From positions 124,001-188,000 of the forward strand of contig DAICXZ010000003.1 of the NCBI GenBank assembly GCA_027311945.1: a DNA stretch of 64,000 nucleotides. The letters are read 5' to 3'. A program made the position numbers and the translations under genes. The notes beneath the pieces were generated by a model that was not told the origin of the DNA, did not search any database, and was given only the letters and a program-made list of their open reading frames with translations. Origin of the DNA: Erythrobacter sp. Its GTDB lineage: Bacteria > Pseudomonadota > Alphaproteobacteria > Sphingomonadales > Sphingomonadaceae. Below, in pieces: positions 41,371 through 50,140 of the stretch (position 1 is its first letter; every line of letters begins with the position of its first letter).

Positions 41371-42039
41371 TTACCACTCACCCCGATAGTCGTGGTTTTC
41401 CTCGACCATCTGCGTGAGGTTAGACAGCGCGTTCGCGGGCTCGCTGGTGTGGCGACCCGGCTCCTGCGTGCCGGTCTTGGGCTGCTCGCCCCTGGCCAGC
41501 GCGTCGAGCACGGCGTCCATCCGCTCGGCGGTCAGGTCTTCGTAATTGTCGTCGTTGATTTGGACCATCGGCGCGGTGGCGCAGTTGCCCATGCACTCGA
41601 CCTCGGTGAACGACCAGAGGCCATCGTCCGAAACGTGGCCCGCCTTCATCCCGCGCGCCTTGCAGGCGGCGATGATGTCGTCCGAGCCGCGCAGCATGCA
41701 CGGCGTGGTGCCGCAGACCTGCACGTGGAATTTGCCCACCGGCTCGAGGTTATACATCGTGTAGAACGTCGCCACTTCGAGCACGCGGATCACCGGTTGA
41801 TCGAGATAGGCGGCGACATATTCGATCACCGGCAGCGGCAGCCAGCCTTGCGTGTTCGTCTCCGCGCCAACCTGACGCTGGGCATAGTCGAGCAGCGGCA
41901 TGGTCGCCGAGCGCTGGCGCCCCTCGGGATAACGGGCGATGGCCTTGTCAGCCTTGGCCTTCGTCTCTTCGTTGAAGGTCCAGCTGCCCCACTGCGCGCG
42001 CAGTTCGGGCGTATCAGGGGCGATCTTACGCGCGGCCAT
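41371..42039 (-). CDS. nuoE: NADH-quinone oxidoreductase subunit E
   Basis: A 222-residue thioredoxin-fold subunit with the N1a 2Fe-2S cluster. The four cysteines lie in VCGTTPCMLRG and ECMGNCATAPM. The start at 42039 (MAARKIAPDTPELRAQWG) fits the family. It overlaps the stop of the preceding 61-residue ORF by 14 bases. The C-terminal 45 residues are polar and less conserved. Confidence 0.96.
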   Translation of the reverse strand: MAARKIAPDTPELRAQWGSWTFNEETKAKADKAIARYPEGRQRSATMPLLDYAQRQVGAETNTQGWLPLPVIEYVAAYLDQPVIRVLEVATFYTMYNLEPVGKFHVQVCGTTPCMLRGSDDIIAACKARGMKAGHVSDDGLWSFTEVECMGNCATAPMVQINDDNYEDLTAERMDAVLDALARGEQPKTGTQEPGRHTSEPANALSNLTQMVEENHDYRGEW

Positions 42040-42211
42040 CGGCCAGCCTCCGTTCCAGATAGCGGCCCGCATAGAGGCCGATCACCGCGGCAAAAGCGGT
42101 GGACAGGGTTTCCTTAAGCGGCGCCTCGCCATGGAACACGGCGAGATAGCCCGCAACCGCTGCGGCAAATCCAGCCAGCGCGGCGATGAGGATGATGATC
42201 TCGCGCAGCAT
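42026..42211 (-). CDS. 61-residue membrane protein before nuoE
   Basis: A small [23 protein letters not shown] and on, with two hydrophobic helices (about 4-25 and 36-51) separated by a short polar stretch (HGEAPLKE), and a basic end GRYLERRLADGRA. Its start shares a base with the SnoaL-like gene stop (TAATG) and its end overlaps nuoE by 14 bases. The coupling supports expression. The function is unknown. With the 47-residue ORF it makes two undescribed membrane peptides in the nuo operon. Confidence 0.65.
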   Translation of the reverse strand: MLREIIILIAALAGFAAAVAGYLAVFHGEAPLKETLSTAFAAVIGLYAGRYLERRLADGRA

Positions 42212-42561
42212 TACCGGATGAACTCCACGCGGGAGCACTTGTCGCCCTCGAAGCTGTACACCGCGACCACATCGAACGGCTCGACCAGCTCCGAGCCATC
42301 CGAAGCCGGGCCGCGCGTCACGTGCTCGCGCATCAGCACGTAGCTGCCGATCTCCTGCGCCTCGACGATCTCGGCATGGTTCTGCGGCCACTTGGCGAAA
42401 GCGGCCGCAAGCCCGCTGCGCGTGCCTTCCTTGCCCTCGCGCACCACAGCGCCGCGATAGTTCGCCTCACAGGCCTCGTCGGTCATGTACGAGACGTAGG
42501 TGTCCACGTCCTGCGCGTTATAGGCCGCGATCATTTTCTCTGCGGTTGCGAGGTTGCTCAC
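42211..42561 (-). CDS. SnoaL/NTF2-like protein in the nuo operon
   Basis: A 116-residue cone-shaped alpha+beta-barrel protein of the SnoaL/NTF2-like superfamily. It has the usual opening helix with a [16 protein letters not shown] segment, and ends in [19 protein letters not shown]. Members range from isomerases to ligand-binding proteins, so no reaction can be given. It starts within the last bases of nuoD (ATGA) and shares a base with the next small ORF. It is thus part of the complex I transcript between nuoD and nuoE. Confidence 0.8.
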   Translation of the reverse strand: MSNLATAEKMIAAYNAQDVDTYVSYMTDEACEANYRGAVVREGKEGTRSGLAAAFAKWPQNHAEIVEAQEIGSYVLMREHVTRGPASDGSELVEPFDVVAVYSFEGDKCSRVEFIR

Positions 42562-43772
42562 CGGTCACACTCCCCGAACACCACGTCAATCGCGCCGAGG
42601 ATGGCGGTTGCGTCGGGTAGCATGTGGCCCTTGCACATGAAGTCCATTGCCTGCAGGTGGCTGAACGCGGTCGGGCGGATCTTGCAGCGGTAGGGCTTGT
42701 TCGAGCCGTCGCTCACCAGATAAACACCGAACTCGCCCTTGGGGCTTTCGGTTGCCACATAGACTTCGCCCGCCGGAACGTGGAAGCCTTCGGTGTAGAG
42801 CTTGAAGTGGTGGATCAGCGCTTCCATCGACTGCTTCATCTCGCCGCGCTTCGGCGGGACGATCTTGCGGTCGGTGCTGGCAACCGGGCCATCGGGCATC
42901 TCGGCCACGCACTGCTTGATGATGCGCGCCGACTGATAGACTTCCTGCATGCGGACCATAAAGCGGTCGTAGCAGTCCGAATTGGTGCCGACGGGAATGT
43001 CGAACTCCATCCGGTCGTAAACGTCGTAAGGCTGGCTCTTGCGCAGATCCCACGGAATGCCGGCGGCGCGGATCATCGGGCCGGAAAAGCCCCACGCGAT
43101 TGCGTCTTCCTGGCTCACAACAGCGATATCGACATTACGCTGCTTGAAGATACGGTTGTCGGTAACGAGGCTCATCGCATCGCCGAACAGCTCGGGCAGA
43201 CGGTTGTCGCACCAGTCGGCAATGTCGGTCAGAAGCTTCAGCGGCACGTCCTGATGCACGCCGCCAGGGCGGAACCAGGCCGAGTGCATGCGCGCGCCGG
43301 AAGCCCGCTCGAAGAAGTTGAGGCAGTCTTCGCGCAGCTCGAACATCCACAGGTTCGGCGTCATCGCGCCCACGTCCATCACGTGGCTGCCCATGTTGAG
43401 CAGGTGGTTGCAGATGCGGGTCAGCTCGGCAAACATCACGCGCAGATACTGGCCGCGCTCGGGCACTTCCAGATTAAGCAGCTTCTCGATCGCGAGCACA
43501 TAGGAGTGCTCCATCCCGAGCGGCGAACAATAGTCGAGCCGGTCGAAATAGGGCAGCGCCTGAAGGTAGGTCTTGTACTCGATCAGCTTTTCGGTGCCGC
43601 GATGCAGCAGGCCGACATGCGGGTCGATCCGTTCGATGATTTCGCCGTCAAGCTCCATCACCATGCGCAACACACCGTGCGCGGCCGGGTGCTGCGGGCC
43701 GAAGTTGATCGTGTAGTTGGTGATTTCCTCGTCACCGGTGGTGGGCGAGGTTTCCAGTTGCAGGCCGCTCAT
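42558..43772 (-). CDS. nuoD: NADH-quinone oxidoreductase subunit D
   Basis: A 404-residue peripheral-arm subunit, the 49-kDa homologue, which forms the quinone site with NuoB. Diagnostic segments are [20 protein letters not shown] (quinone-binding His), [18 protein letters not shown], and the C-terminal [20 protein letters not shown] and [13 protein letters not shown]. The length is normal. It overlaps nuoC upstream and the SnoaL-like gene downstream by four bases each. Confidence 0.97.
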   Translation of the reverse strand: MSGLQLETSPTTGDEEITNYTINFGPQHPAAHGVLRMVMELDGEIIERIDPHVGLLHRGTEKLIEYKTYLQALPYFDRLDYCSPLGMEHSYVLAIEKLLNLEVPERGQYLRVMFAELTRICNHLLNMGSHVMDVGAMTPNLWMFELREDCLNFFERASGARMHSAWFRPGGVHQDVPLKLLTDIADWCDNRLPELFGDAMSLVTDNRIFKQRNVDIAVVSQEDAIAWGFSGPMIRAAGIPWDLRKSQPYDVYDRMEFDIPVGTNSDCYDRFMVRMQEVYQSARIIKQCVAEMPDGPVASTDRKIVPPKRGEMKQSMEALIHHFKLYTEGFHVPAGEVYVATESPKGEFGVYLVSDGSNKPYRCKIRPTAFSHLQAMDFMCKGHMLPDATAILGAIDVVFGECDR

Positions 43773-44632
43773 TTGTCGTCGTCCACTTCGGTCGCCGACT
43801 TGGTGTCGGTTGCCCCGCCCTTGCGCGGCGCGCGGTGAGGCCGATCCTCGGTCGGATCGGGTGCCTCAACCTCTGCACCGCCACTCACACGTTCTGCTGG
43901 CGGGCTCGCCGACTTGCTATCGGCCGCCTTCTCTTCCGTCTTGGCACCGGCACCAGTGTCCTTGGCGCTGTCGGTCGTCTTCGGCTCGTCCACCGGAGGC
44001 GGCGCGGGGGTTTCGCTCGCCTTCTCGTCGCCGGGGAGGATATATTCCGCACCCTCCCACGGGCTCATGAAATCGAAGCTGCGGAAGTCCTGCGCCAGTT
44101 CGACCGGTTCGTAGACCACGCGCCCTTCCTCTTCGGAATAGCGCAGTTCCTGATAGCCTGTGAGCGGGAAGTCCTTGCGGAAAGGATGACCTTCGAAGCC
44201 ATAGTCCGTGAGGATGCGGCGGAGGTCGGTGTTGCCCTCGAACAGCACGCCGTACATGTCGAACACCTCGCGTTCGAGCCAACCGGCGACCGGCCACAGC
44301 GTGGTGACGGTCGGCACCGGGGTATCCTCGGCGGCCTGCACCTTCACCATGATGCGGTGGTTCTTGGTCAGGCTCAGCAGCATGTAGACGACTTCGAACC
44401 GCTCGGCGCGGCCCGGATAGTCGGCCCCGGCGATTTCCATCAGTTGCTGGTAAGCGTGCTCGTCGCGCAAGGCACGCAGCGCGTTCTCGATCTCGCCGCG
44501 CGCGACGGTGATGACGATCTCGCCATGCTCTTCCTTGGCGGTGACGACCTTGGCACCAAGCGCGGCGGTCAGCGTGTCGAGCACACCCTCGTTGGAGGCA
44601 ATGCGGGGGGCGGAATGAAGGACAGCAGCCAT
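43769..44632 (-). CDS. nuoC: NADH-quinone oxidoreductase subunit C with acidic C-terminal tail
   Basis: A 287-residue homologue of the 30-kDa subunit. The conserved core ends near residue 205 and includes [37 protein letters not shown] and [18 protein letters not shown]. After it comes a tail of about 80 residues rich in Pro, Ala, Glu, Lys, Asp and Ser ([20 protein letters not shown] and on). It looks disordered and is absent from typical NuoC. The start is at 44632 ([16 protein letters not shown]). A slightly longer start would overlap nuoB. Confidence 0.94.
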   Translation of the reverse strand: MAAVLHSAPRIASNEGVLDTLTAALGAKVVTAKEEHGEIVITVARGEIENALRALRDEHAYQQLMEIAGADYPGRAERFEVVYMLLSLTKNHRIMVKVQAAEDTPVPTVTTLWPVAGWLEREVFDMYGVLFEGNTDLRRILTDYGFEGHPFRKDFPLTGYQELRYSEEEGRVVYEPVELAQDFRSFDFMSPWEGAEYILPGDEKASETPAPPPVDEPKTTDSAKDTGAGAKTEEKAADSKSASPPAERVSGGAEVEAPDPTEDRPHRAPRKGGATDTKSATEVDDDK

Positions 44633-44633
44633 C

Positions 44634-45185
44634 TTAACGCTCAATCGTACCGGAGCGGCGGATCTTCCGCTGCAGTTGCATCACGCCGTAAAGCAAGGCT
44701 TCGGCTGTCGGCGGGCACCCGGGGATATAGATGTCGACCGGCACGATGCGATCGCACCCGCGCACCACCGAATAGCTGTAATGATAGTAGCCACCGCCGT
44801 TGGCGCAGCTGCCCATTGAGATCACATATTTCGGGTTCGACATCTGATCGTAAACACGGCGAAGCGCGGGGGCCATCTTGTTGCACAGCGTGCCCGCCAC
44901 GATCATCACGTCAGACTGGCGCGGCGAGGCGCGCGGGGCAACCCCGAACCGCTCCATATCATAACGCGGCATGTTAACGTGGATCATCTCCACCGCGCAG
45001 CAGGCAAGCCCGAAGGTCATCCACCACAGCGAACCGGTACGCGCCCACTGGAACAGGTCTTCGGTGCTGGTGACGAGGAAGCCCTTGTCGTTCACCTCGG
45101 TGTTCAGGGCCTTGAAATAGTCCTGGTCGGGCTGGCGCAGTTGGCCGCCAGCAGCGGCCGGAGCCAGAGTTTCGTTCACTCCCAT
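44634..45185 (-). CDS. nuoB: NADH-quinone oxidoreductase subunit B
   Basis: A 183-residue subunit holding the N2 4Fe-4S cluster, the last electron carrier before quinone. The cluster motifs are [19 protein letters not shown] and [16 protein letters not shown] use the ATG at 45185 ([11 protein letters not shown]), which overlaps the end of nuoA by 10 bases. A longer in-frame reading lies inside nuoA. Confidence 0.97.
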   Translation of the reverse strand: MGVNETLAPAAAGGQLRQPDQDYFKALNTEVNDKGFLVTSTEDLFQWARTGSLWWMTFGLACCAVEMIHVNMPRYDMERFGVAPRASPRQSDVMIVAGTLCNKMAPALRRVYDQMSNPKYVISMGSCANGGGYYHYSYSVVRGCDRIVPVDIYIPGCPPTAEALLYGVMQLQRKIRRSGTIER

Positions 45186-45559
45186 TCGAGAGCTCCTTTC
45201 TTCCAGGCATAGGCGAGGCCAACGGCGAGTTCGCCGAGGAACACCATCATGGTGATCCAGCCGGGCCAGCCGGTGAGATCGAGGCTGACCGCCCACGGAA
45301 ACAGGAAGGCCGCCTCAAGATCGAAAATGATGAACAGGATCGCGACCAGATAGAAGCGCACGTCGAACTGGCTGCGCGGATCTTCGAAGGCGGGAAAGCC
45401 GCATTCATATTCGCTGAGCTTAGCCGCAGTCGGTTTGTGAGCGCCAGTCAGCCGGGCCACGCCCATGGGCAGAAACACGAAGGCGGCAGACAGAACCACT
45501 GCGATTCCCAGGAATATGAGGATCGGCAGATATTCGGTCAGATCAATGGGTGTAGCCAT
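45176..45559 (-). CDS. nuoA: NADH-quinone oxidoreductase subunit A
   Basis: A 127-residue, three-helix membrane subunit of complex I and the first gene of the operon. The loop [45 protein letters not shown] contains the conserved Cys that reports the active/deactive state in the mitochondrial homologue. The ribosome binding site is weak. A candidate promoter lies 40 bases upstream. Confidence 0.97.
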   Translation of the reverse strand: MATPIDLTEYLPILIFLGIAVVLSAAFVFLPMGVARLTGAHKPTAAKLSEYECGFPAFEDPRSQFDVRFYLVAILFIIFDLEAAFLFPWAVSLDLTGWPGWITMMVFLGELAVGLAYAWKKGALEWE

Positions 45560-45598
45560 AGGGTACGGACTCGGTTGTTCGGCGCGACGATTTGAGCG

Positions 45599-45627
45599 CG
45601 TCTAGGCAATGGTCGAGCCAAGCGCAA
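45599..45627 (-). promoter_or_regulatory. Putative promoter of the nuo operon
   Basis: On the minus strand TTGCGC (45622-45627) is followed after 17 bases by TAGACG (45599-45604). The start site would be about 35 bases before the nuoA ATG. Both hexamers are only partial matches, but spacing and location fit. The 261-base gap to the divergent thiolase gene shows no other feature. Confidence 0.35.
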
Positions 45628-45820
45628 GGCACCCGGGGCGCTGATTTCAGCCCTTCCTGTGCGTTTCTTGCCGCAAGGCAGCATGATGCGAATCGTTCGC
45701 AAGCTTTTGCTGTGCGACAAGTCATTGCGAGCGTGGCGCTTGGCCCCCATGTGCCTAGCCGTTAAGACGTACCCGAAGCCAGTTATCATTCGCCTTTCAC
45801 CTCAACGGAGCGACCGTCCA

Positions 45821-47017
45821 ATGGCCACCTTCAATTCCGCCGATCCTATTGTTATCCTGTCTTATGCCCGCACCCCGATGGGCGGCATGCAGGGCGCGCT
45901 GTCCGAGGTTGCCGCCACCGATCTGGGCGCCACCGCAGTGAAGGCAGCGATGGAGCGGGCCGGCGTGGCAGGTGAGGATGTCGACCGTGTCTACATGGGC
46001 TGCGTGCTGCCTGCTGGTCTTGGCCAGGCCCCGGCGCGCCAGGCGGCGCTGAAGGCGGGCCTGCCGCTCTCGGCACAGGCGACCACCGTAAACAAGGTCT
46101 GCGGCAGCGGCATGCAGACGGTCATCATGGGCTCCGAAGCGCTCGCTGCGGGCGGGGCCGACGTGATCGTGGCGGGCGGCATGGAGAGCATGACCAACGC
46201 GCCATACCTGCTCAAGAAGCACCGTGGCGGCGCGCGGCTCGGCCATGACACCGCCTATGACCACATGTTCCTCGACGGGCTGGAAGATGCCTACAAGGCG
46301 GGCACCGCCATGGGTGCCTATGCGCAGGACATGGCCAACGAATACCAGCTCACCCGCGAGGACATGGACAACTATTCGATCACCTCGCTCGAACGCGCCA
46401 ATGCGGCCATCGCCAGCGGCGCCTTTGCTGACGAGATCGCGCCGGTCACCTTCACTACCCGCAAGGGCGAGGTTACCGTGGATACCGACGAAGGCCCCGG
46501 CAACGGCCGCCCTGACAAGATCCCGCAGCTGCGCCCCGCCTTTGCCAAGGATGGCACGATTACCGCCGCCACCTCGTCGTCAATCTCGGACGGCGCGGCT
46601 GCCCTCGTGCTGACCCGCAAAAGCGTGGCCGAAGCCAAGGGCCTCAGCCCCGTCGCCACCATCATCGCCACGGCTGCCCATGCACAAGACCCTGCTGCCT
46701 TCACCACAGCGCCGGTGGGGGCGATCAACAAGGTGCTGGAACAGTCGGGCTGGGGCGTCGACGATGTTGACCTGTGGGAAGTGAACGAGGCCTTCGCCTG
46801 CGTCGCCATGTTCGCGATGAAGGACATCGGCATCGCGCACGACAAGATCAACGTGAACGGCGGCGGCACGGCGCTGGGCCACCCGATCGGCGCCAGCGGT
46901 GCGCGCATCATCGTCACCCTCGTCAATGCGCTCAAGCAGCAGGGCAAGAAGCGCGGCATTGCCGCCCTGTGCATCGGTGGCGGTGAAGGCACGGCGATTG
47001 CGGTGGAACTGGCCTGA
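45821..47017 (+). CDS. Acetyl-CoA C-acetyltransferase (thiolase)
   Basis: A 398-residue thiolase that condenses two acetyl-CoA, or cleaves acetoacetyl-CoA. The acyl-accepting Cys is in NKVCGSGMQTVIMG near residue 90. The base His is in GGGTALGHPIGASGARI and the second Cys in AALCIGGGEGTA. GGMESMTNAPYLL is typical of the biosynthetic, PhaA/AtoB-like group. No phaB or phaC is nearby, so the direction of flux cannot be told. I use the ATG at 45821 after GGAG. A longer in-frame extension into the intergenic region is unlikely. Confidence 0.95.
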   Translation: MATFNSADPIVILSYARTPMGGMQGALSEVAATDLGATAVKAAMERAGVAGEDVDRVYMGCVLPAGLGQAPARQAALKAGLPLSAQATTVNKVCGSGMQTVIMGSEALAAGGADVIVAGGMESMTNAPYLLKKHRGGARLGHDTAYDHMFLDGLEDAYKAGTAMGAYAQDMANEYQLTREDMDNYSITSLERANAAIASGAFADEIAPVTFTTRKGEVTVDTDEGPGNGRPDKIPQLRPAFAKDGTITAATSSSISDGAAALVLTRKSVAEAKGLSPVATIIATAAHAQDPAAFTTAPVGAINKVLEQSGWGVDDVDLWEVNEAFACVAMFAMKDIGIAHDKINVNGGGTALGHPIGASGARIIVTLVNALKQQGKKRGIAALCIGGGEGTAIAVELA

Positions 47018-47082
47018 CGGGTTATCCGTTGACCCTTCGGACATAATCAACGAATGTCCCGCCGAGCAGAGGGAGCATGGAT

Positions 47083-47517
47083 ATGAAGTATACCGTTTTC
47101 GCCGCCGCCGCGGTGCTTGCATTGGCCGCATGTAGCGAGGCCGAAGCGCCCTCCGATGCGCCGGAAGCCACCGCCAGCGATAGCAGCGACGTGTTAACCG
47201 GCGAGGAACCTGGCTTCGAAGCGGTGGCTCCTGGCACCTACTCGGTTACGCACGCCAGTGGCGACGTCGATACGATCACTATCCACCCCGGCATGACCTT
47301 CTCGCGCATCGCCGCCGATGGCACGCCCACGGGCGGCACGATCTTCATGCAAGACGGCAAAACCTGCTTCGTGGTGGAAGGTGTGGAGGGCCACAGCTGC
47401 TTCACCGATGGCCCGGTGCAGGAAGACGGTTCGATGGAGACGACTTCGGACGAAGGCAACGTCTCGACCGTGCGTCCCGCTCCGGCAGAAGAGGCGGTTA
47501 CGGCTGGCGACGAATAA
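47083..47517 (+). CDS. Small lipoprotein, function unknown
   Basis: A 144-residue predicted lipoprotein with lipobox LALAA-C17 after a short signal. An acidic Ser/Ala-rich linker (to about residue 45) leads to a small beta-rich domain. It has two cysteines (GKTCFVVEG and HSCFTDG) that may pair in the periplasm, and the end is acidic and Thr/Ser-rich. I prefer the ATG at 47083 to the one six bases upstream because AGAGGGAG is then well spaced. A strong terminator follows. No family was recognised. Confidence 0.75.
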   Translation: MKYTVFAAAAVLALAACSEAEAPSDAPEATASDSSDVLTGEEPGFEAVAPGTYSVTHASGDVDTITIHPGMTFSRIAADGTPTGGTIFMQDGKTCFVVEGVEGHSCFTDGPVQEDGSMETTSDEGNVSTVRPAPAEEAVTAGDE

Positions 47518-47542
47518 ATCGCCAGCGTCAGCACAAAAGGAG

Positions 47543-47570
47543 AAGGGCGGCCTTGGTGCCGCCCTTTTTT
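47543..47570 (+). terminator. Intrinsic terminator after the lipoprotein gene
   Basis: AAGGGCGGC (47543-47551) pairs perfectly with GCCGCCCTT (47558-47566) around a six-base loop and runs into six T residues (47565-47570), 26 bases after the stop. This is a textbook Rho-independent terminator. Confidence 0.92.
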
Positions 47571-47593
47571 GTTTCGCCAGCAGTCCGCCGCGA

Positions 47594-48082
47594 TCAGGGC
47601 TCGCCGTCGCCCCACAGCCGTTCGGCTTCGATAAAGCCGTGGTGGCCGCCCACCGAAAACTCGCACCAGCTATCGGTGCATTCGCCCAGCTCGCCGACCA
47701 CGCCCGGCTCGACGCGCCAACGCAGAGGCGCGGAAGCATTGCCCTCGCCCTTTATCTCGGCCGCGCCCTCGCCGATCACAATTGCCGCGCGCGTCCGGGC
47801 GAGCATGCGTGCGGCCATCCAACCGCGCATGCCATCGGGGTCTTCGACATAGCGCCAGCCCTCGTTCACGCGCAGCACCTTCACCGGCAGCCCTTCGCGC
47901 TGATAAACCCATTCGATCGGGTAGTTCATGCTCGGCCCGACGCGCATGTAGACTTTGCTGACCGAGATGCTGGCCCAATAAGGCGTCTCGCTGGTCTGCG
48001 CTGAAGCCGCAACACCCGATAGCGCTGCACAGAGAACACAGCCAATTGCGGCCACAGCTGGAATGATCTGCCTTGAAAACAT
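47594..48082 (-). CDS. Secreted SH3-domain protein
   Basis: A 162-residue protein with a Sec signal peptide (FSRQIIPAVAAIGCVLCAAL and on, cut after ASA near residue 29). Two bacterial SH3-like stretches follow: YWASISVSKVYMRVGPSMNY with EGWRYVEDPDGMRGWM, then WCEFSVGGHHGFIEAERLWG. Such domains bind peptidoglycan or other envelope partners. The start at 48082 is supported by the signal peptide. The ribosome binding site is very close to it. No operon partner is visible. Confidence 0.85.
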   Translation of the reverse strand: MFSRQIIPAVAAIGCVLCAALSGVAASAQTSETPYWASISVSKVYMRVGPSMNYPIEWVYQREGLPVKVLRVNEGWRYVEDPDGMRGWMAARMLARTRAAIVIGEGAAEIKGEGNASAPLRWRVEPGVVGELGECTDSWCEFSVGGHHGFIEAERLWGDGEP

Positions 48083-48230
48083 TCCCTCGTGATAGGCCTG
48101 GGCGCACAGTGGGTGCAACAGGCTACGCTATCTTGCCCGCAGCGCCGTTTCTGCTCTAACAGGCGCGTCCACGGGAGAGTACCGCCGACAGAGCAGCGTG
48201 CCGGGGCGGATTGCAGGGGAAGATCAACAC

Positions 48231-49526
48231 ATGTTTCGCAAAGTTGCTACCGGCCTGTGGCTCGCAGCCCTATCCGATGCTGCCTTGGCGCAAGACCTCG
48301 TGCCCGCCGCCGGCGACAGCGGTGACACGGCATGGATTCTGGTATGCTCGGCGCTGGTTCTGCTGATGTGCCTGCCCGGCCTCGGCCTGTTTTACGGCGG
48401 ACTGGTGCGGGCCAAGAACTTCCTCTCGGTGCTGATTCAGGTCGCCGCCGTGGCGGGCCTCGCCTCGGTGCTATGGGTGATCGTTGGCTATACGCTGGCC
48501 TTTGGTGAGACCACAGGCGGCGTACTCGGCAATGGCCGAGCGTGGATGCTGATCGACCTTGATACGGTGCGCAGCGGGCTGACGATCCCCGAAAGCACCT
48601 TCGTGCTGTTTCAGATGACTTTTGCCGCGATCACTCCGGCGCTGATGGTCGGCGCCTGGGTCGACCGCGCGCGATTCGGCTGGGTCATGGCCTTCACCGC
48701 GCTGTGGGGTCTATTGGTCTATGCGCCCGTAGCCCATTGGCTCTGGGGCGGCGGCTGGCTCGCGCAGCTCGGCGCGGTCGACTTTGCGGGCGGTATCGTG
48801 GTGCACACCACGGCGGGCGTCTCGGCGCTGATCGTGGCTTTGCTGCTGGGGCGGCGACAGGGCTTCCCAACTGCGTCGCTGCTGCCCCATGCTCCGGGCA
48901 TGACGATGCTGGGGGCGATGCTGCTATGGGTCGGCTGGTTCGGTTTTAACGGCGGCTCGGCGCTTACGGCCACCGACGATGCGGCGAGCGCGATCATCGC
49001 CACCCACACGGCGGCTGCGGTGGCCGCGCTGACGTGGGTACTGATCGAGAAGATTAGATTCGGCAAGCCGACTACAGTGGGCTTCGCTACCGGTGCCATC
49101 GCCGGGCTGGCGACAATCACGCCGGCCGCCGGATTCGTCTCGCCTGGTGCGGCGATCCTGTTCGGCGCGCTGGGTGCGATCGTGTGCTTCTGGGCCATCA
49201 CGCTGGTCAAGAGCCGCCTCAGGATCGACGATTCGCTCGACGTATTCGCGGTGCATGGCGTGGGCGGGATGCTCGGCTCGATGATGCTCGCCCTGTTCCT
49301 TTCGGTTGATCTCGGCGGCACCGGCTATGCCGAAGGTGTGGGCATGGCCCGCATGCTGGCGGTTCAGATGGCTGCCGTGGGCGTGGTCGCGCTGTTTTCG
49401 GCGATTATCACGGCGCTCATCGCACTGGCAGTCTCGCTGTTCATTCCGATGCGGGTGAGCGCGGAAGAGGAAGTCGAGGGCCTCGACCAGACCAGCCACG
49501 GTGAACGCGGATGGATGTTCGACTGA
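48231..49526 (+). CDS. amt: Ammonium transporter, Amt family
   Basis: A 431-residue ammonium channel with an N-terminal signal-like helix and 11 membrane helices. Conserved positions are the GLGLFYGGLVRAKNFLS entry, QMTFAAITPALMVGA, the pore histidines in HTTAGVSALI and VHGVGGMLGS, and WVGWFGFNGGSAL. Its cytoplasmic C-terminus is short (EGLDQTSHGERGW), as needed to bind a GlnK-type PII protein. No glnK gene lies beside it, which is unusual for amtB. I start at 48231 behind AGGGGA. Confidence 0.94.
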   Translation: MFRKVATGLWLAALSDAALAQDLVPAAGDSGDTAWILVCSALVLLMCLPGLGLFYGGLVRAKNFLSVLIQVAAVAGLASVLWVIVGYTLAFGETTGGVLGNGRAWMLIDLDTVRSGLTIPESTFVLFQMTFAAITPALMVGAWVDRARFGWVMAFTALWGLLVYAPVAHWLWGGGWLAQLGAVDFAGGIVVHTTAGVSALIVALLLGRRQGFPTASLLPHAPGMTMLGAMLLWVGWFGFNGGSALTATDDAASAIIATHTAAAVAALTWVLIEKIRFGKPTTVGFATGAIAGLATITPAAGFVSPGAAILFGALGAIVCFWAITLVKSRLRIDDSLDVFAVHGVGGMLGSMMLALFLSVDLGGTGYAEGVGMARMLAVQMAAVGVVALFSAIITALIALAVSLFIPMRVSAEEEVEGLDQTSHGERGWMFD

Positions 49527-49573
49527 TGCCTCGTCAAGCTCAGGTTCAGCGCAAATCACATAAGGGGCCGCTC

Positions 49574-49927
49574 ATGCTTAGACCCCTCACCACGCTGGCG
49601 CTGGCCTCGGCCATGCTCGCTGCGCCTGCCCTGGCGCAGAACGAGATCGGCACGATCGAGCGCGGAACCTACATCTGCGAGCTGCCCGGCGACGTGCGCG
49701 GAGCGGCTGGGATTGCCCAACCTGAAGCGAACTTCACGATCATCAGCGCATCGCGCTATTCCAGCCCCCAGGGCGACGGCACCTATCTGCGCCGCGACGA
49801 CGAGGTGCGCATGACCAGCGGGCCGCGCAACGGCGATGCCTACCGCATGATGAGCCGTAACTTCCTGCGCCTGCTTGACGCCGACGGTACGCCCGGCAAA
49901 CTGCGCTGCATTCGCCGGGGGCGCTGA
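49574..49927 (+). CDS. Small secreted protein, function unknown
   Basis: A 117-residue protein with a clear signal peptide (RPLTTLALASAMLAAPALAQ, cut after ALA). The mature part is basic and beta-rich, with two cysteines (YICELPG and LRCIRRG) likely to form a disulfide. AAGGGG lies seven bases before the ATG. It follows the ammonium transporter by 47 bases and may share its transcript. No domain was recognised. Confidence 0.72.
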   Translation: MLRPLTTLALASAMLAAPALAQNEIGTIERGTYICELPGDVRGAAGIAQPEANFTIISASRYSSPQGDGTYLRRDDEVRMTSGPRNGDAYRMMSRNFLRLLDADGTPGKLRCIRRGR

Positions 49928-49928
49928 G

Positions 49929-50106
49929 CTACTCGCCGATCAGCGAGTATTCTTGGATGAGCCACAGGTCACTGAGCGCGAAGGGCACCTTGCTGCCGAG
50001 CGAACGATAGCGGGTAAGCGGTGTCGGCGCTGGCTGAACGTCATAGCCGAGATCGCGCGCCATGGTCGGCGCACGGCTGCATCTTCAGCGGATCGGTCAC
50101 CAGCAA
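49929..50106 (-). pseudogene. Remnant of a YdcF-like (DUF218) gene, truncated and frameshifted
   Basis: Downstream of thiE the minus strand still encodes LLVTDPLKMQ in one frame, then after a one-base shift MARDLGYDVQPAPTPLTRYR and on to a stop at 49929. These two stretches match the end of YdcF/DUF218 membrane proteins, where L-V-T-D-x-x-H-M is followed by a rising-frame A-R-D-L-G and P-T-R-Y-R-S. The 5' two-thirds are gone, replaced by thiE. It looks like a decayed gene tail. Confidence 0.5.
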
Positions 50107-50140
50107 GCCAGTTCCGCCAGTTCGGCCCGCCAGCGGCGCG

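Noticed and set aside
42026-42391. Longer 121-codon version of the small membrane ORF
   Set aside because: Its first half is an out-of-frame shadow of the SnoaL-like gene. The ATG at 42211, coupled to the SnoaL stop, is the sensible start.
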